DNA of 64,000 bases from Bacteroidota bacterium (GCA_016705125.1 JADIYW010000036.1:124001-188000); one strand, 5' to 3'. Numbered from the stretch's first letter, positions 17,320 through 27,415 are shown. Notes: generated by a model from the sequence alone, not told the origin. Numbers and translations are program-made.

Positions 17320-19320
17320 CTAAATAATTGGCTCCTCAGTAATTATTGGCTCTTCATCATTCGCCAATAATTCAGCTTTAGGTTCGACAATTTCATCTTC
17401 CTCATTTGGTCTTTTCCCTAAAATTACCTCCAAATCATCTCTAAATATTACCTCTTTTTCCAATAAAATTTTAGACAAATCGTCTAATTTCTCTCTGTTG
17501 AGGGTTAATATTTCCTTTGCTCTAATGTATTGTTTTTCAATGATATCAGAAATCTCTTTATCAATCAGTTCGGCTGTTTTTTCAGAATATGGTTTTTGGA
17601 ATGAATATTCTTGTTGCCCTGATGAGTCGTAATAAGAAACATTTCCAATTTTATCGCTCAGTCCATAAATTTTTACAATTGCTTGAGCTTGCCTTGTCAC
17701 TTTTTCTAAATCACTCAAAGCACCAGTTGAGATATTTCCGAAAACAATTTCTTCACTCGCTCTACCACCCAAAGTAGCGCACATTTCATCTAAAATCTGC
17801 TGAGTTGTGGTAATGCTTCTTTCTTCGGGCAAATACCAAGCAGCGCCTAATGATTGTCCTCTTGGAACAATAGTAACCTTAATTAGCGGTGAAGCATGTT
17901 CTGTTAGCCAGCTTACGGTAGCATGTCCAGCTTCATGGTAGGCAATTCTTTTTTTCTCGCCCGGTTTGATTACTTTATTCTTTTTTTCCAAACCACCTAC
18001 AACTCTATCAATGGCATCAAGGAAATCTTGTTTTTCGATAAACTTCTTGTCTTTTCGCGCAGCTACTAATGCGGCCTCATTACAAATATTAGCGATATCT
18101 GCACCTGAAAAACCTGGAGTTTGTTTCGCCAAAAAAGCAACATCAATATCAGGGCCAAGTGTTAATGGTTTAAGGTGGACATTAAATATTTGTTCTCTTT
18201 CATTCACATCTGGTAGGTCAACATAAATTTGTCGATCAAATCGCCCAGGACGCAATAAAGCAGCATCCAATACATCAGGACGATTAGTTGCAGCAATTAA
18301 TATTATATTTTTATCACCTGAGAAACCATCCATTTCAACTAATAATTGATTGAGGGTACTTTCCCGCTCATCATTAGTTTGCATCATTCCTTTTCCTCTT
18401 GCCCTACCTACTGCGTCTATTTCATCAATAAAAATAATACATGGCGCTTTCTCTCTAGCTTGCTTAAATAAATCACGTACTCGGGAGGCACCAACACCAA
18501 CAAACATTTCTACGAAATCAGAACCTGAAAGCGAGAAGAAAGGCACTTGAGCTTCGCCAGCTACTGCCTTAGCAAGTAATGTTTTACCTGTACCCGGAGG
18601 GCCAACGAGCAGCACACCTTTAGGTATTTTTCCACCAAGCATGGTGTATTTTTTCGGGTTTTTTAGAAAATCAACAACCTCTTTCACTTCTTCTTTAGCT
18701 TGCCCAAGCCCAGCAACATCCTCGAATGTAATACTTACTTTTTCTCCTTTTTCATAAAGACTGGCTTTCGATTTTCCTATGTTAAAAATCTGACCGCCCA
18801 TGCCGCCGCCGCCTGCTCCGCCTCCAACTTTTCGCATCAGAAACATCCAAACCAATGCAAGTAAAATAAATGGTAAAATAAATCCAACCACATCCCAAAG
18901 GGTTCCTCTTTTTTCATAAACAGGACTAATTCTGTTAGCAGGAGGAATTTGAAGTTGTGCATTTTTTAAATCTGTTTCAAATATATCGAGCGAACCTATG
19001 GAAAACCTATAATGTGAACCTTCTTGGCCTGGAACAGCAACTTTGCTTTTCGGCAAGTCCTTTATATAATTAGAATCTGTTTTTATTCTACTTTCTTTAA
19101 TATAAACCTCCACATACTCTTTGTTTACTACAACTACCTTAGCCACATCACCATTGGGCAACATTTTACTAAAGAATTGAGAGGCTGAGATTTCTTTAAT
19201 ACTGCTACCAAAATTATAAAATTGCGCCATTAAAATCAGCACAATAATTATACCCCATACCCAATAAAAATTAAATTTAGAATCCTTCGGTTTGCCAGGA
19301 TTTGTTTGTCTATTTTCCAT
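17320..19320 (-). CDS. ftsH: ATP-dependent zinc metalloprotease FtsH
   Basis: 666 residues. A first membrane helix at about 20-36, a periplasmic domain, and a second at about 143-162 are followed by a Gly-rich linker. The AAA+ module has Walker A GPPGTGKT at 240-247, Walker B IIFIDEID near 295-302 and the SRH region ATNRPDVLDAALLRPGRFDR. The M41 protease has the zinc motif HEAGH near 463-467. FtsH degrades misfolded membrane proteins and some regulators at the inner membrane. rsfS lies 16 bases upstream on the same strand, a pairing common in Bacteroidota. Confidence 0.98.
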   Translation of the reverse strand: MENRQTNPGKPKDSKFNFYWVWGIIIVLILMAQFYNFGSSIKEISASQFFSKMLPNGDVAKVVVVNKEYVEVYIKESRIKTDSNYIKDLPKSKVAVPGQEGSHYRFSIGSLDIFETDLKNAQLQIPPANRISPVYEKRGTLWDVVGFILPFILLALVWMFLMRKVGGGAGGGGMGGQIFNIGKSKASLYEKGEKVSITFEDVAGLGQAKEEVKEVVDFLKNPKKYTMLGGKIPKGVLLVGPPGTGKTLLAKAVAGEAQVPFFSLSGSDFVEMFVGVGASRVRDLFKQAREKAPCIIFIDEIDAVGRARGKGMMQTNDERESTLNQLLVEMDGFSGDKNIILIAATNRPDVLDAALLRPGRFDRQIYVDLPDVNEREQIFNVHLKPLTLGPDIDVAFLAKQTPGFSGADIANICNEAALVAARKDKKFIEKQDFLDAIDRVVGGLEKKNKVIKPGEKKRIAYHEAGHATVSWLTEHASPLIKVTIVPRGQSLGAAWYLPEERSITTTQQILDEMCATLGGRASEEIVFGNISTGALSDLEKVTRQAQAIVKIYGLSDKIGNVSYYDSSGQQEYSFQKPYSEKTAELIDKEISDIIEKQYIRAKEILTLNREKLDDLSKILLEKEVIFRDDLEVILGKRPNEEDEIVEPKAELLANDEEPIITEEPII

Positions 19321-19336
19321 TTTATATTTTATCTAA

Positions 19337-19726
19337 TTAACTAACATCTTTATATTCCGTAATTTTGGCATCACACCAAAGTTGTTCTAGTTGGTAAAAA
19401 TCTCTTTTTTCTTGTGTAAACACATGAACGACAACAGATCCATAATCTAACAGACACCATTCGCCAAAATTTTTACCTTCTATATGGTATGGTTTGATGC
19501 CATGTTTTTTTTCCATTTCTTCATCGATATGATCTACAATAGCCCTTACCTGAGTAGTAGAATCACCACGACAGACGACAAAATAATCTGTAACTGCTTC
19601 TACAATTTCTTGCAAATCCAAACTTACAATTTCTTTACCTTTTCTATCCTGAATAAGCCCTACAATTAAATCATTGAGTTCTTTTGATGATATTTCCTTA
19701 CTTTTTTTACCTTTTACCTTTTCCAA
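19337..19726 (-). CDS. rsfS: Ribosome silencing factor RsfS
   Basis: 129 residues of the Iojap/RsfS family. The signatures IVSLDLQEIVEAVTDYFVV, RGDSTTQVRAIVDHI and GEWCLLDYGSVVVHVF are all present. RsfS binds uL14 on the 50S subunit and blocks subunit joining when nutrients run low. The start is a TTG, 26 bases below an exact -7 box on the minus strand (19,752-19,759), and the gene probably shares its transcript with ftsH. Length is normal. Confidence 0.95.
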   Translation of the reverse strand: MEKVKGKKSKEISSKELNDLIVGLIQDRKGKEIVSLDLQEIVEAVTDYFVVCRGDSTTQVRAIVDHIDEEMEKKHGIKPYHIEGKNFGEWCLLDYGSVVVHVFTQEKRDFYQLEQLWCDAKITEYKDVS

Positions 19727-19731
19727 GTGAT

Positions 19732-19739
19732 TACATTTG
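19732..19739 (+). promoter_or_regulatory. -7 box of birA
   Basis: TACATTTG, an exact TAnnTTTG, 26 bases before the birA start. It sits back to back with the rsfS -7 box in a gap of only 39 bp, so the two promoters interlock. Confidence 0.5.
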
Positions 19740-19751
19740 TTAATTTAGCGC

Positions 19752-19759
19752 AAAAATAA
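19752..19759 (-). promoter_or_regulatory. -7 box of rsfS-ftsH
   Basis: The minus strand reads TATTTTTG, an exact TAnnTTTG, 26 bases before the rsfS start codon. The divergent birA promoter lies between this box and rsfS. Confidence 0.5.
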
Positions 19760-19765
19760 CCTTTT

Positions 19766-20545
19766 TTGAGCATTATTATTAAAAACACTATTTTTACTGG
19801 AAAGTTCCTTTTGCAACTGCAAGAAATTGATTCCACTAACAATTATGCGCACAATTGGATAGCAAATAATGAACCAATTGACGGAACTGTCATAATTGCC
19901 GACCATCAAACAGCAGGAAGAGGGCAGTTTGGAAATATTTGGAAAACAAGCGCAGGTCAGAATTTGACCTTTTCTATTATTTATTTGCCGAAATTTTTAT
20001 TGGCAAAAGATGCTTTTTATTTAAACATGAGCATCTCTTTAGGCATTTCAAATGGTTTGAAGCAATATTTTCCTGCATTAGACGTAAAAATAAAGTGGCC
20101 AAATGACATTTATATTGGAGACAAAAAAGTCGCTGGAATCCTTATAGAAAATAGCATTTCGGGCAATTACTTAAAAAGTAGTATTGTAGGGATAGGCTTA
20201 AATGTATTACAAACAGAATTTGACCCTAAATTACCAAATCCAACTAGTTTGCTACTTGAAAACAAATCGCAAATTGAATTGCAAGATATTTTAAACATAA
20301 TTTTAGTTAAAATAGAACAAGAATATTTAGTACTTCGAAGTGGCAATTTTTCTGCCATATTGGCAAGTTATAATGAATTCTTATTTCGCAAGGGAATTAG
20401 CGCCGATTATATGATACCTTCAATAAATACAAACAATAAATTTACAGGAAAAATTATTGGCGTTGCGAGAGATGGCAAACTTGAAATTGAATTTAATGAT
20501 GGAAATAAAAAATTTTATTTTAAAGAAATAGAATATGTTATTTAA
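19766..20545 (+). CDS. birA: Biotin--[acetyl-CoA carboxylase] ligase
   Basis: 259 residues, catalytic core only. LQEIDSTNNYAHNW opens the domain, ADHQTAGRGQFGNIW is the biotin/ATP loop (GRG), IKWPNDIYIGDKKVAGILIE is the KWPND motif with the catalytic Lys, and GIGLNV follows. The N-terminal DNA-binding domain of E. coli BirA is absent, so it is a group I ligase without repressor function. It biotinylates the carrier protein of acetyl-CoA carboxylase. The start is TTG. Its last eight bases overlap the 3' end of ybeY on the other strand. Confidence 0.94.
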   Translation: MSIIIKNTIFTGKFLLQLQEIDSTNNYAHNWIANNEPIDGTVIIADHQTAGRGQFGNIWKTSAGQNLTFSIIYLPKFLLAKDAFYLNMSISLGISNGLKQYFPALDVKIKWPNDIYIGDKKVAGILIENSISGNYLKSSIVGIGLNVLQTEFDPKLPNPTSLLLENKSQIELQDILNIILVKIEQEYLVLRSGNFSAILASYNEFLFRKGISADYMIPSINTNNKFTGKIIGVARDGKLEIEFNDGNKKFYFKEIEYVI

Positions 20546-20975
20546 CAAGCATAACGAGCAATTGATCCATATAAAACTGTTCTTTAGCCCTCATAACTAA
20601 TATATCTTCCTTTTTTTTATCCAAATAGCCACAAAGATGCAAAACACCATGAGCGACGACACGTGCTAATTCTGTTTCAAAATCAGTTTTAAATTTTTGT
20701 GCATTTTCTGTCACCATTGGAATACTTATATAAATTTCCCCTTCAATTTCGGATTTATCGTCGCTCAGATCGAAAGTAATAATATCAGTATGGGTGTCAT
20801 GATTTAAATATTGCAGATTGATTTGATGCAAGAAATCTTCGGAACAAAAAACATAATTGACATTTATCAACTTAAATCCTTCATTTTCAATAATACTTTG
20901 TATCCATTTGCGCCAAATAGGCTTAAATTTTGGATAATTTTTATTTAAATCTTCAGAAAAAAAATGGACTTTCAA
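20538..20975 (-). CDS. ybeY: Endoribonuclease YbeY (16S rRNA maturation)
   Basis: 145 residues of the UPF0054 family. The zinc motif reads HGVLHLCGYLD, where most bacteria have HGxLHLxGYDH. The first two His are kept and the third is an Asp, as I believe is usual in Bacteroidota. Upstream ITFDLSDDKSEIEGEIYIS is also typical. YbeY takes part in 16S rRNA 3' processing and ribosome quality control. It is tail to tail with birA (8-bp overlap) and 42 bases downstream of the ATP-binding regulator gene. Confidence 0.93.
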   Translation of the reverse strand: MKVHFFSEDLNKNYPKFKPIWRKWIQSIIENEGFKLINVNYVFCSEDFLHQINLQYLNHDTHTDIITFDLSDDKSEIEGEIYISIPMVTENAQKFKTDFETELARVVAHGVLHLCGYLDKKKEDILVMRAKEQFYMDQLLVMLVK

Positions 20976-21017
20976 AATATTATTTATTCAAATTTTTGCA
21001 AAAACGGAAACTTAAAA

Positions 21018-21434
21018 TTAATTGATATTAAAATCAATTTCGACCATAGTTCCTTCTAAATTGCCTCTATTACAAAAAGTTACTTTATCTGCAAGGGTTC
21101 TCATTAAAAAAACGCCTCTTCCATTTTCTTGCCCTAAAAATTGAGGTTGAGTAGGGTCGGGCACGCTATCTGGATCAAAACCATTGCCTTCATCCGAAAC
21201 TCGAAATGTAAGTTTATCCTTTTGCTCATACGTTTCAAAAATTACATTTTTGTTGCTGTCACATTTGTTACCATGTGAAATTGCATTCGACACTGCTTCA
21301 TTTAAGGCAATAACGATATTGCCAAAAACCTCTTCTTTTATCGCTTTATTAATTTTCAAATCCTCAATATAATTTTCTATAACAGCAATTTCATTAAGGG
21401 ATGAATTAAGTATGATATTTTTAATTTTTTTCAT
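21018..21434 (-). CDS. ATP-binding protein, anti-sigma-factor-like (HATPase_c_2)
   Basis: 138 residues forming a lone GHKL fold: ALNEAVSNAISHGNKCD is the N box, VSDEGNGFDPDSVPDP the G1 box, and NGRGVFLMRTLADKVTF the G2 box. This is the architecture of RsbW/SpoIIAB-type serine kinases and of their non-kinase relatives. The partner sigma factor or antagonist is not next to it; the neighbours are ybeY and DUF4175. It is probably a regulator, with the target unknown. Confidence 0.86.
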   Translation of the reverse strand: MKKIKNIILNSSLNEIAVIENYIEDLKINKAIKEEVFGNIVIALNEAVSNAISHGNKCDSNKNVIFETYEQKDKLTFRVSDEGNGFDPDSVPDPTQPQFLGQENGRGVFLMRTLADKVTFCNRGNLEGTMVEIDFNIN

Positions 21435-21487
21435 GGTCTCATTTAAGGAAAAAAGTGCGCCTTCACTTATACGAGAAAAAGCCTCAA

Positions 21488-24400
21488 TTAGTTTAAACTT
21501 TGGTAATATTTTTCAACCAAATTTTTATAAAATGGTTTTAAATCGGGCGGAAGTGCCTTATATAGCTCGATATCTGATTTTTTATTTTTTAAATATTCTT
21601 CAATAGCAGGAGGCATTTTTTTGTTTATTTCGGGAGATGAATTTGACTTCCTGTCATCTTTTTGGTCTTGTTGTCTATCAGCATCATCAAATTCCAACAT
21701 TTTTGTCAAAATTTCTTGTTGTCTTTCAAACATTTCTTGAGTAAGCCTTCGATTGGCTAAATCTTCTTCCGTTTTGTCCATTTCCTTCATCAGCTTATCA
21801 ATCCCAGATTTGTTTTTCTCATCCTGACTCATACCTTCTTTCAATTTTCGAAGGGCTTCTCTTATTTCGGCTTGTTTTTGTGCTGCTTCGGCAAACCCTT
21901 TTCCCATTTGTTTAGGTGTTTTTCCGCCTTCTTTCATCTCTTGTTGCATTTTTTTCAGTTGTTCATTCAACTGTTTTTGCATCGATTGCGACTCCTTCAT
22001 TCCCTTTCCTCCTGGCTTATTGCAACTCCCCGACCCAGGTTTGGATTGTGCCATTTGTTGTTGCATCTTTTGCAATGATTCATCTAACATTAAAGCTAAA
22101 TTATTTGCAGACGTCATCAAAAACTGTTGAGCATTGGTGGCAGCAGGTACATTTCTATCCTCCAATCCTTTCATCGTTTTGACCATTTCCCTGTTTATTT
22201 TGTGCAATTCGTCATTTACAAAACTTGCAATTTCGAACTGTCTTTTGCCAAGTTCTACCAAACTATCACTAATCATTTCAAGGTCGTCCTTTAAATTTTG
22301 CTGGCTTTCCATTATTTTCAAATACTTAGGACTTTGGCTTTGAGTGGTTTTTAGTTCCTTCATCAGACTTTCTTGTTCGAAGGAGTATTTAACCAAATTT
22401 TCGAGTAATTGCCTTATCGTTTCCATGTCTTCCGCTCCATCTTTAGCCTCTTTAGCTTCCATTTGCCCTTTCATATCCGAAGCCATTTCCTTCATTTTTT
22501 CAGCTGCTGACTTTTGATTTTTTCCAGCTTTACTAGGATCGTTTTTTTCTAAACTCTCCTTACTTTGTTCCATTTTATCCTGAATTTCCTCTGCCTTTTC
22601 CTCATTCTTTTCTGTATCAAGAGGATTTCCTTGTTCTTTATTTTTTTCTTCCAGATTTTTTAAATCCTCCTTAATCTTGTCGAATTCCTTATTTAATTGT
22701 TCTTGTTCCTTTTTTAATTCCTCTATTGGCTTATTCCCTTCTTTCGTTTCCTTATTCAATTCCTCTTGTTTTTTGGCTAGTTCTTCCAACTTATTCACCG
22801 TTTCATTTACTTTTGCCTCAAACTCCAATTTTTTGAATAAAGACTCCAATTTATCCAATTCCATTTTCAAATCTTGTGAGGACATTTTAAATTCATCCAA
22901 TTTTTCAAAAGCATCTTTCTTTTGAATTTGGCTCATCAAATCTTCAATTTTTTTAAGCAAATCTTTTACTTCATCACTTAAAATTTCCTCCATCATTTTC
23001 TCCAACTTCTCTTGCTTTTCGAGTAATTCGGGTTCCACTTTTTTAAACTGATCCTGATTTTTCAAATTTTCAGAGAAATCGTTTTTCATCTCTTGCAAAC
23101 TTTTTTCCAGTTCTTTGTGTGCTTTCAATAAATCTTCCAATTCCTTTTTGTCCTCCCAAGTCATACTCTTTTTGGTGAGTATTTTTTTTCTCATTTCCTC
23201 CATTTTTTTGGAGAAATCATCCATATCTTTTTTGGCTTCTGACAAATTGTCTTTAATCTCTTCATTATTATTTTCTTCCTTTTCTTTCAAATCTTGCTTA
23301 CTCGATTTTTGATATGAATATATGGAAGACCGAGCCATTTTCGGGCCATGAATGGCATCATTATCCCAAACATCGAAAAAGTATTGAATTTTGTCGCCTG
23401 GCAATAAATTGATATTACTTGCATCAAACACTTGATCGAAATCTAAAATTGGTGCTTTACCAACTGGGATTCTAATTAATTTATTTACTTTTAACTTCCC
23501 CTTTTCATCTAATATTTGATAATGAAATTCCAATCTACTAAAACCATAATCGTCGGATGCATTTCCTACAAAATAATTATAATCAAGGTTTGTGCTATCC
23601 GTTATTTTGTCCACCATTATTAAAGGTGCCTTGTCTTCTAAAACACTTACATTGAAAGCAACAGAATCAATTGATTCTTCATCGGCATTAGAATAATGGA
23701 TAGAACAAGAAGTATTTTTTAAAAATTTTTGACTAAAAGAAAACCTATTTTTCTTTATTTGATTCGCTTTAAGCATTATATTGCCTACTCTAAATTTTAG
23801 TTGCTCCGTGTTTTCAGTCTTCAATTGCCAATCGACCAAAGTTCCTTCAGGCAAGTATAAATCGCTTGTATTTTCAATCTGCTCTTTTTGTTTACCAGTA
23901 TAAGCAGGATATGTTATTATAGCGTTTAGGCCAGTAATTAAAGCCTTGGGCAATACTTTTACATTGTGTTCAATTGAATTAAAACCACTTGCATTGAAAT
24001 TAAATTTAAAATTTTCTTGAACATTGGAGAATACATAAGCAAAACTATTTGCTGATTTTTTCTCCATTTTAATGGACTTTCCATTCAATTGAATAAAAAC
24101 ATCTTTTGGCAAAACGCTTCCATCAACTTTTAATTCAATTGGCAGGTTTTCAAACTGACTGATTTTCAATTTTTTGTTTTGCAAATAAAATTCGAAAGGT
24201 GCTTTTTTAGCAAAAACGGTATTTGGATTTGACAATCTTAAATTGCTTTCCTTTAAAATGCTTGGAGCAGCAACCAATAAAAACAATAAAGCACCGATTG
24301 GTGGCAATGCATATTTGAGGTATTTTTTGTTTTTCGACAAATCGATTGCATTTGAAAAAGGCACCAATTTTATATTGTCAATTTTTTGATTGATACTTGC

Positions 24401-24790
24401 TTCTAATAATCCAGAATTGTCCTCTTCCGATTTTTGCTTGAGCTGCAATGCATTTAATAATTTGTCTTTAATGTCTGTAAAGTGTGTGCCAATAATAGCT
24501 GCTGCTTGTTCATGAGAAATTGTTTTTCCGAGCCGAAACAAAGCAATAAGTGGTTTTACAATCCAAACAAAACCTGAGATAGAAAATAGAGACACAAAAC
24601 CAAATGCAATTAACTTTCTGATATTGGTTGAAAAGTATAATTTATATTCAGTTAGACTTATAATTAAATAGGTAGCTAAAATTAAACCTACAAAATACAA
24701 GCTACCTTTCAACAATTTATTTAGGTAAAATTTCCTAATAAACTGATCTAGTTTTTGAATTAATAGCCTGTAATTAGAATTCAATTCCAT
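21488..24790 (-). CDS. DUF4175 family large membrane-anchored coiled-coil protein
   Basis: 1,100 residues. Three membrane helices lie in the first about 170 residues (two near 25-75, one near 160-175). A beta-rich domain (about 190-480) follows, then a very long Lys/Glu-rich coiled coil (about 490-1000) with runs such as EELKKEQEQLNKEFDKIKED and a Met/Gln-rich region. The tail ends in ALPPDLKPFYKNLVEKYY. This is the layout of DUF4175, a family of unknown function widespread in Bacteroidota. The size and coil suggest a structural or scaffolding role at the inner membrane, which is inference. Confidence 0.85.
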   Translation of the reverse strand: MELNSNYRLLIQKLDQFIRKFYLNKLLKGSLYFVGLILATYLIISLTEYKLYFSTNIRKLIAFGFVSLFSISGFVWIVKPLIALFRLGKTISHEQAAAIIGTHFTDIKDKLLNALQLKQKSEEDNSGLLEASINQKIDNIKLVPFSNAIDLSKNKKYLKYALPPIGALLFLLVAAPSILKESNLRLSNPNTVFAKKAPFEFYLQNKKLKISQFENLPIELKVDGSVLPKDVFIQLNGKSIKMEKKSANSFAYVFSNVQENFKFNFNASGFNSIEHNVKVLPKALITGLNAIITYPAYTGKQKEQIENTSDLYLPEGTLVDWQLKTENTEQLKFRVGNIMLKANQIKKNRFSFSQKFLKNTSCSIHYSNADEESIDSVAFNVSVLEDKAPLIMVDKITDSTNLDYNYFVGNASDDYGFSRLEFHYQILDEKGKLKVNKLIRIPVGKAPILDFDQVFDASNINLLPGDKIQYFFDVWDNDAIHGPKMARSSIYSYQKSSKQDLKEKEENNNEEIKDNLSEAKKDMDDFSKKMEEMRKKILTKKSMTWEDKKELEDLLKAHKELEKSLQEMKNDFSENLKNQDQFKKVEPELLEKQEKLEKMMEEILSDEVKDLLKKIEDLMSQIQKKDAFEKLDEFKMSSQDLKMELDKLESLFKKLEFEAKVNETVNKLEELAKKQEELNKETKEGNKPIEELKKEQEQLNKEFDKIKEDLKNLEEKNKEQGNPLDTEKNEEKAEEIQDKMEQSKESLEKNDPSKAGKNQKSAAEKMKEMASDMKGQMEAKEAKDGAEDMETIRQLLENLVKYSFEQESLMKELKTTQSQSPKYLKIMESQQNLKDDLEMISDSLVELGKRQFEIASFVNDELHKINREMVKTMKGLEDRNVPAATNAQQFLMTSANNLALMLDESLQKMQQQMAQSKPGSGSCNKPGGKGMKESQSMQKQLNEQLKKMQQEMKEGGKTPKQMGKGFAEAAQKQAEIREALRKLKEGMSQDEKNKSGIDKLMKEMDKTEEDLANRRLTQEMFERQQEILTKMLEFDDADRQQDQKDDRKSNSSPEINKKMPPAIEEYLKNKKSDIELYKALPPDLKPFYKNLVEKYYQSLN

Positions 24791-24807
24791 CTTAACAATT
24801 TGCGTTT

Positions 24808-26532
24808 TTATTTAGGGACTTTATAGGCACGTCGAAAATCGCGGTGTTCAATTGGATTTTGAGGGCATCCTTTTAAGTTTTTTTGCAAAATTCTATAATC
24901 TATATCATAAGTAATAGGCAGAACAACAGCATCATCAATTACAATTTGGTCGGCTTTTGCATAATATTCATTTCTCAGTTTTTCATCAGGTGTTGCAAGC
25001 GCCAATCTGAACCATTTGTCGAATTCAGGATTTTTATACCTAAAAGAATTAATATATGTTTTGGTAGACAATTCTTCAGGAACATATTTACTATCGAAAA
25101 GATTTAGGAAATTTTCGGGATCAGGATAATCTGCCACCCAACCTAAACGATAAAATTCCGTCTTAGCCGACTCAATAGATTCGCTGTGTTGAGCCCAAGG
25201 TACTGTTAATATTTCGACTTTAATATTTAATACTTCTTGTATCATTTTTTGGATGGCCTCAGCAATTTGAGCATTTCTACCTCCACCACTATTGATTTGG
25301 AGCGTTACTTTAGGGAAACCAGCACCTTTTGGAAAGCCAGCCGCAGCCAATAAGCCTTGAGCCTTTACTGGATCAAAAGTATATCCTTTAACTTTTGTAG
25401 GGTCATAAGTTCCACATCCCGGAGGTACAAATCCATATTTAGCTGGCACACCAGAGCCTTTGTAAGTGAAAGTTGCAATCTTCTCCCTATCTACAGCATA
25501 ACAAAAAGCTTGTCTTACTCTTTTATCATTAAATATTTTACCCGGGTGTAAAAATCCATAATATTGAATAGTTAATGAATTTAAAAATTGTAATTCAAAA
25601 CTAGAATATGCTGGTCTTAAAACATTTTTCACATCAACTACCTCTTCTTTCATTTCGAGTGGCAAACGATAAATCAAATCAATGTCTCCTTTTTTAAATG
25701 CTTCTAATTCAGCCTTTTTCTCTTTAATAAAAGTAATTTTTATAAAATCTAAGTAAGGCAATTTGTTCCCAAACTCGTCAACATCCCAATAATCAGGATT
25801 TCTTTCTAAGAAAACTAATTCATTTTCCTTTAAGGTTTTTATTTTAAAAGGACCAGTTCCAACGCAGTGTGTTCGCATGTCGGAACCATATTTTTCATAA
25901 GCTTCCTTAGCATAAATTGCAGTTTGAGGCAATGCCAATCTATCAATAAAAACAGAGAATGGTTTTGTTAAAGAGATTTCAAGAGTTGAATCATTCAAAA
26001 CCACAATACCTGATACACCAGAATTGTCTTTTGGATCCTTTGCAGTTTTTTCAGTATATTCATTTGCACCAACTACCAAATCTTTAAATAACCAACCTGC
26101 TTGTATTTCTGTTGGTTTACTGTAAGAAATTCTGTCAAAACAATATTTTATATCTTTTGCTGTTAGCGTTCTGCCTTTACCATCTGGAAAACAAGGGTCA
26201 TCTGTAAATTTTATTCCTGACCTTAAATGGAAAACAAATTTCTTTCCACCATCGGAAATATCCCAACTTTTAGCAATACATGGTTCGATTGCCAATGTTT
26301 TTACATTAAAACGAACAAGACCTTCATAAATATTATTGTCAATTCTTTGCCCAGTAACCTCTGTTATATTTGGTGGATAAAGCGATTTTAAATATTCTTC
26401 TTCATTCAATTTTAAAATGCCACCAATGAAAACGCCACCTTTTCCTTCGCGAGCTTCGGAAGCTGTTTTGCTTCCACCTCCACAAGACCAAAATAAACAA
26501 ACAGAAACAAGAGCAATTAATAAATTTTTCAT
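24808..26532 (-). CDS. Peptide-type ABC transporter substrate-binding lipoprotein (SBP_bac_5)
   Basis: 574 residues. The signal peptide ends in a lipobox (VCLFWSC), so it is a lipoprotein. The body is the family 5 solute-binding fold: IYEGLVRFN, AKSWDISDGGKKFVFHLRSG, then VRQAFCYAVDREKI and GWVADYPDPENFLNLF near the end, as in OppA/DppA. No permease or ATPase gene is adjacent. It probably binds peptides, with uptake by components encoded elsewhere. It lies 17 bases upstream of DUF4175 on the same strand. Confidence 0.9.
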   Translation of the reverse strand: MKNLLIALVSVCLFWSCGGGSKTASEAREGKGGVFIGGILKLNEEEYLKSLYPPNITEVTGQRIDNNIYEGLVRFNVKTLAIEPCIAKSWDISDGGKKFVFHLRSGIKFTDDPCFPDGKGRTLTAKDIKYCFDRISYSKPTEIQAGWLFKDLVVGANEYTEKTAKDPKDNSGVSGIVVLNDSTLEISLTKPFSVFIDRLALPQTAIYAKEAYEKYGSDMRTHCVGTGPFKIKTLKENELVFLERNPDYWDVDEFGNKLPYLDFIKITFIKEKKAELEAFKKGDIDLIYRLPLEMKEEVVDVKNVLRPAYSSFELQFLNSLTIQYYGFLHPGKIFNDKRVRQAFCYAVDREKIATFTYKGSGVPAKYGFVPPGCGTYDPTKVKGYTFDPVKAQGLLAAAGFPKGAGFPKVTLQINSGGGRNAQIAEAIQKMIQEVLNIKVEILTVPWAQHSESIESAKTEFYRLGWVADYPDPENFLNLFDSKYVPEELSTKTYINSFRYKNPEFDKWFRLALATPDEKLRNEYYAKADQIVIDDAVVLPITYDIDYRILQKNLKGCPQNPIEHRDFRRAYKVPK

Positions 26533-26565
26533 ACTTTTTTAATTAATAACGATTTCAAAAACAAA

Positions 26566-27342
26566 TTAAAACAAAATTTCTAAATAAATGGGACAATGGT
26601 CGGAATGTTTAACATCTGGATGAATCTTTGCATCCACTAAATTGGACTCCAAACCTGCTGAAACTGCATTATAATCAATTCTCCAGCCTTTGTTATTGCC
26701 TCTTGCTCCAGCTCTATAACTCCACCAAGAATAGTGATGAGGGTCTGTATTCAAGTGCCGAAAAGAATCGATAAATCCAGCCTCAAAAAATTTAGTCATC
26801 CATGCTCTTTCCTCTGGCAAAAAACCCGATGAATCCTTATTTCCTTTGGGATCATGAATGTCAATTGCTTGATGACAAATATTATAATCGCCAGAAACAA
26901 TTAAATGCTTTTTTGTTGCTTTAAGTTCGTTTATCCAAACAAAAAAATCATCTAAAAATTCCATTTTTACACTCTGCCTTTCTCCGCCACTTGAGCCACT
27001 TGGAAAGTATGCGTTAACAATTGTTAAATCTCCAATATCAACGCTTATAACCCTGCCTTCTCTGTCATGCTTATCGATGCCCATTCCTTTTCTGATGGCA
27101 TCAAATGGCAATTTAGAAATTATGCCTGTTCCACTATAGCCTTTCTTTTCGGCGGAGAACCAAGTATGATACACATATCCCAAATCATTAAATATTTCTT
27201 TAGGCACGTCCAACTCATTGGCTTTTATTTCTTGAAATAAATAGACGTCATATTGCGTTTCTTTTATCCAATCTGCTAATCCTTTTGAAACTGCAGAACG
27301 AATTCCATTTAAATTATAGCTTATAATTTTTAATTGTGGCAT
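26566..27342 (-). CDS. xth: Exodeoxyribonuclease III
   Basis: 258 residues, the usual length. KIISYNLNGIRSAV opens the EEP fold, YLFQEIKANELD carries the metal Glu, VSGDYNICHQAIDIHDP the catalytic Asp-Asn, SWWSYRAGARGNNKGWRID the substrate loop, and DVKHSDHCPIYLEI the final Asp-His. The enzyme cuts at abasic sites and removes 3' blocks during base excision repair. An exact -7 box lies about 41 bases upstream on the minus strand. Confidence 0.95.
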   Translation of the reverse strand: MPQLKIISYNLNGIRSAVSKGLADWIKETQYDVYLFQEIKANELDVPKEIFNDLGYVYHTWFSAEKKGYSGTGIISKLPFDAIRKGMGIDKHDREGRVISVDIGDLTIVNAYFPSGSSGGERQSVKMEFLDDFFVWINELKATKKHLIVSGDYNICHQAIDIHDPKGNKDSSGFLPEERAWMTKFFEAGFIDSFRHLNTDPHHYSWWSYRAGARGNNKGWRIDYNAVSAGLESNLVDAKIHPDVKHSDHCPIYLEILF

Positions 27343-27352
27343 TGAATTTGAA
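27337..27352 (+). promoter_or_regulatory. Near match to the sigma-54-like element
   Basis: TGGCATTGAATTTGAA differs from the three stricter copies only in the seventh base. It overlaps the first codons of xth on the other strand and points towards the DUF5686 gene 64 bases away. It may be chance, given the coding overlap. Confidence 0.25.
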
Positions 27353-27382
27353 TGATTTTACTAAATTTAGACCTTAAAAAAC

Positions 27383-27390
27383 CAAAGGTA
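27383..27390 (-). promoter_or_regulatory. -7 box of xth
   Basis: The minus strand reads TACCTTTG, an exact TAnnTTTG. A TTG is 15 bases further upstream, slightly close for a -33 element. Confidence 0.45.
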
Positions 27391-27415
27391 CAATTTTCTC
27401 CTTTTCAAATTAATA